A stretch of 5,077 nt of DNA, from NCBI GenBank assembly GCA_019243595.1, contig JAFAUA010000018.1, positions 1-5,077 of the forward strand, written 5' to 3'. Made by a program: the position numbers and the translations under genes. The notes beneath the pieces were generated by a model. That model ran no database searches, was not told the origin of the DNA, and saw only the letters and a program-made list of their open reading frames with translations. The number at the start of each line of letters is the position of its first letter. Position 1 is the stretch's first letter. Of this stretch, positions 4,679-5,077 are shown one piece after another. The stretch is from Acidimicrobiia bacterium. Lineage in GTDB: Bacteria; Actinomycetota; Acidimicrobiia; Acidimicrobiales; AC-14.

Positions 4679-5077
4679 TCAGCGGGTCGTACGGGCGCCG
4701 CGGCGAGCCTGACGCGTTGCGGGCGACGGACGCCGTTGCTCCGAACGGACCCCGTCGAGCAGTCGTGGGATCAGAGCATCTCCAACGGCCACAGGGTCGA
4801 AGTCGCCGTGGACCGTATGACGCATCGCGACCATGGACACCGCGCCCATGATGGCGGTCGTGGCGTCGACAGGATCGATCTCGGCGAATTCCCCGCTCGC
4901 CTGGCCTTCGGCGAACAAGGCCCGCACGGGAGCCAGGAACGAACCCTGCGCCTCGATGACGATCTGCTCGGCGCCCGCGGTCGCCATCCAGCACATGAGG
5001 CGCGTGCACAGCGACGGGTGTTCGGCCATCTGCTGGAGCATCGCCCGGACGACGCGCTCCAAGCGCTCGGCCGGCGT
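4679..5077 (-). CDS. TetR/AcrR-type transcriptional regulator, C-terminal part
   Basis: The final 132 residues of a gene whose start lies beyond the right edge. The visible part, from T-P-A-E-R-L-E-R-V-V-R onward, is all-helical and has the look of a TetR ligand-binding and dimerisation domain. It includes the H-P-S-L-C-T-R-L segment about 20 residues in, then F-L-A-P-V-R-A-L-F-A-E-G-Q-A-S-G-E-F, the typical helix ending in a G(E/D)F turn, then D-P-V-D-A-T-T-A-I-M-G-A-V, and a helix near the end (A-L-I-P-R-L-L-D-G-V). The last 20 or so residues are Arg-rich and probably disordered. The helix-turn-helix that would prove the family is not in the window, so the call rests on this domain pattern and on context. 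It is codirectional with the VOC gene 130 bases downstream, a common regulator/target arrangement. The inducer cannot be inferred. Confidence 0.75.
   Translation of the reverse strand, partial: TPAERLERVVRAMLQQMAEHPSLCTRLMCWMATAGAEQIVIEAQGSFLAPVRALFAEGQASGEFAEIDPVDATTAIMGAVSMVAMRHTVHGDFDPVAVGDALIPRLLDGVRSEQRRPSPATRQARRGARTTR

Noticed and set aside
4240..5009. Plus- and minus-strand frames over the VOC/TetR region (4240-4851 +, 4527-5009 -)
   Set aside because: Both are Arg/Ser/Gly-rich shadow frames with no family features and overlap the supported minus-strand genes.

Overview
This is a GC-rich window from what is most likely an actinobacterium (Actinomycetota, possibly an uncultured or acidimicrobial-type lineage). 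The inference rests on very strong G/C third-position bias, frequent GTG starts, tightly packed operons, and gene families typical of actinobacteria: SRPBCC, MGAT-type acyltransferase, GalE-like SDR, crotonase, VOC and TetR. Nothing in the sequence fixes the genus. There are no insertion sequences, CRISPR arrays or prophage genes.

Left part (1-724). A minus-strand gene starts at 67 behind a perfect AGGAGGTGA ribosome binding site and runs off the left edge. Divergent from it, across about 100 bases, is a 152-residue SRPBCC ligand-binding protein (171-629). Convergent with that gene is a minus-strand tRNA (649-724) with anticodon TAA. It has a short variable loop, unusual for a bacterial leucine tRNA, and its 3' end is duplicated as a 12-base tandem repeat.

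Central part (754-4135). Four plus-strand genes are packed head to tail: a proline-rich four-helix membrane protein, a PlsC/MGAT-type acyltransferase, a GalE-like extended SDR and a crotonase-fold protein. The gaps are 10 nt, a 1-nt stop/start overlap, and 4 nt, so this looks like one transcription unit. The acyltransferase/SDR pair recalls Rv0502/Rv0501 (galE2) of Mycobacterium tuberculosis, with the order reversed. A lipid or envelope role is plausible: acyl transfer, an NAD(P)-dependent step and acyl-CoA handling beside a membrane protein. The SDR lacks the usual catalytic Tyr, and the crotonase lacks both hydratase glutamates and has no standard start codon that fits its N terminus.

Right part (4150-5077). 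A minus-strand VOC (glyoxalase-fold) protein converges on the operon with only 14 nt between the stop codons. Upstream of it, in the same direction, is the 3' part of a TetR-type regulator whose DNA-binding domain lies outside the window. The 130-nt gap between them carries short repeats that could be an operator.

No clearly new defence or mobile system is visible. The points most worth checking are the atypical TAA tRNA with its duplicated 3' end, and the operon in which two enzymes of familiar folds have altered active sites.
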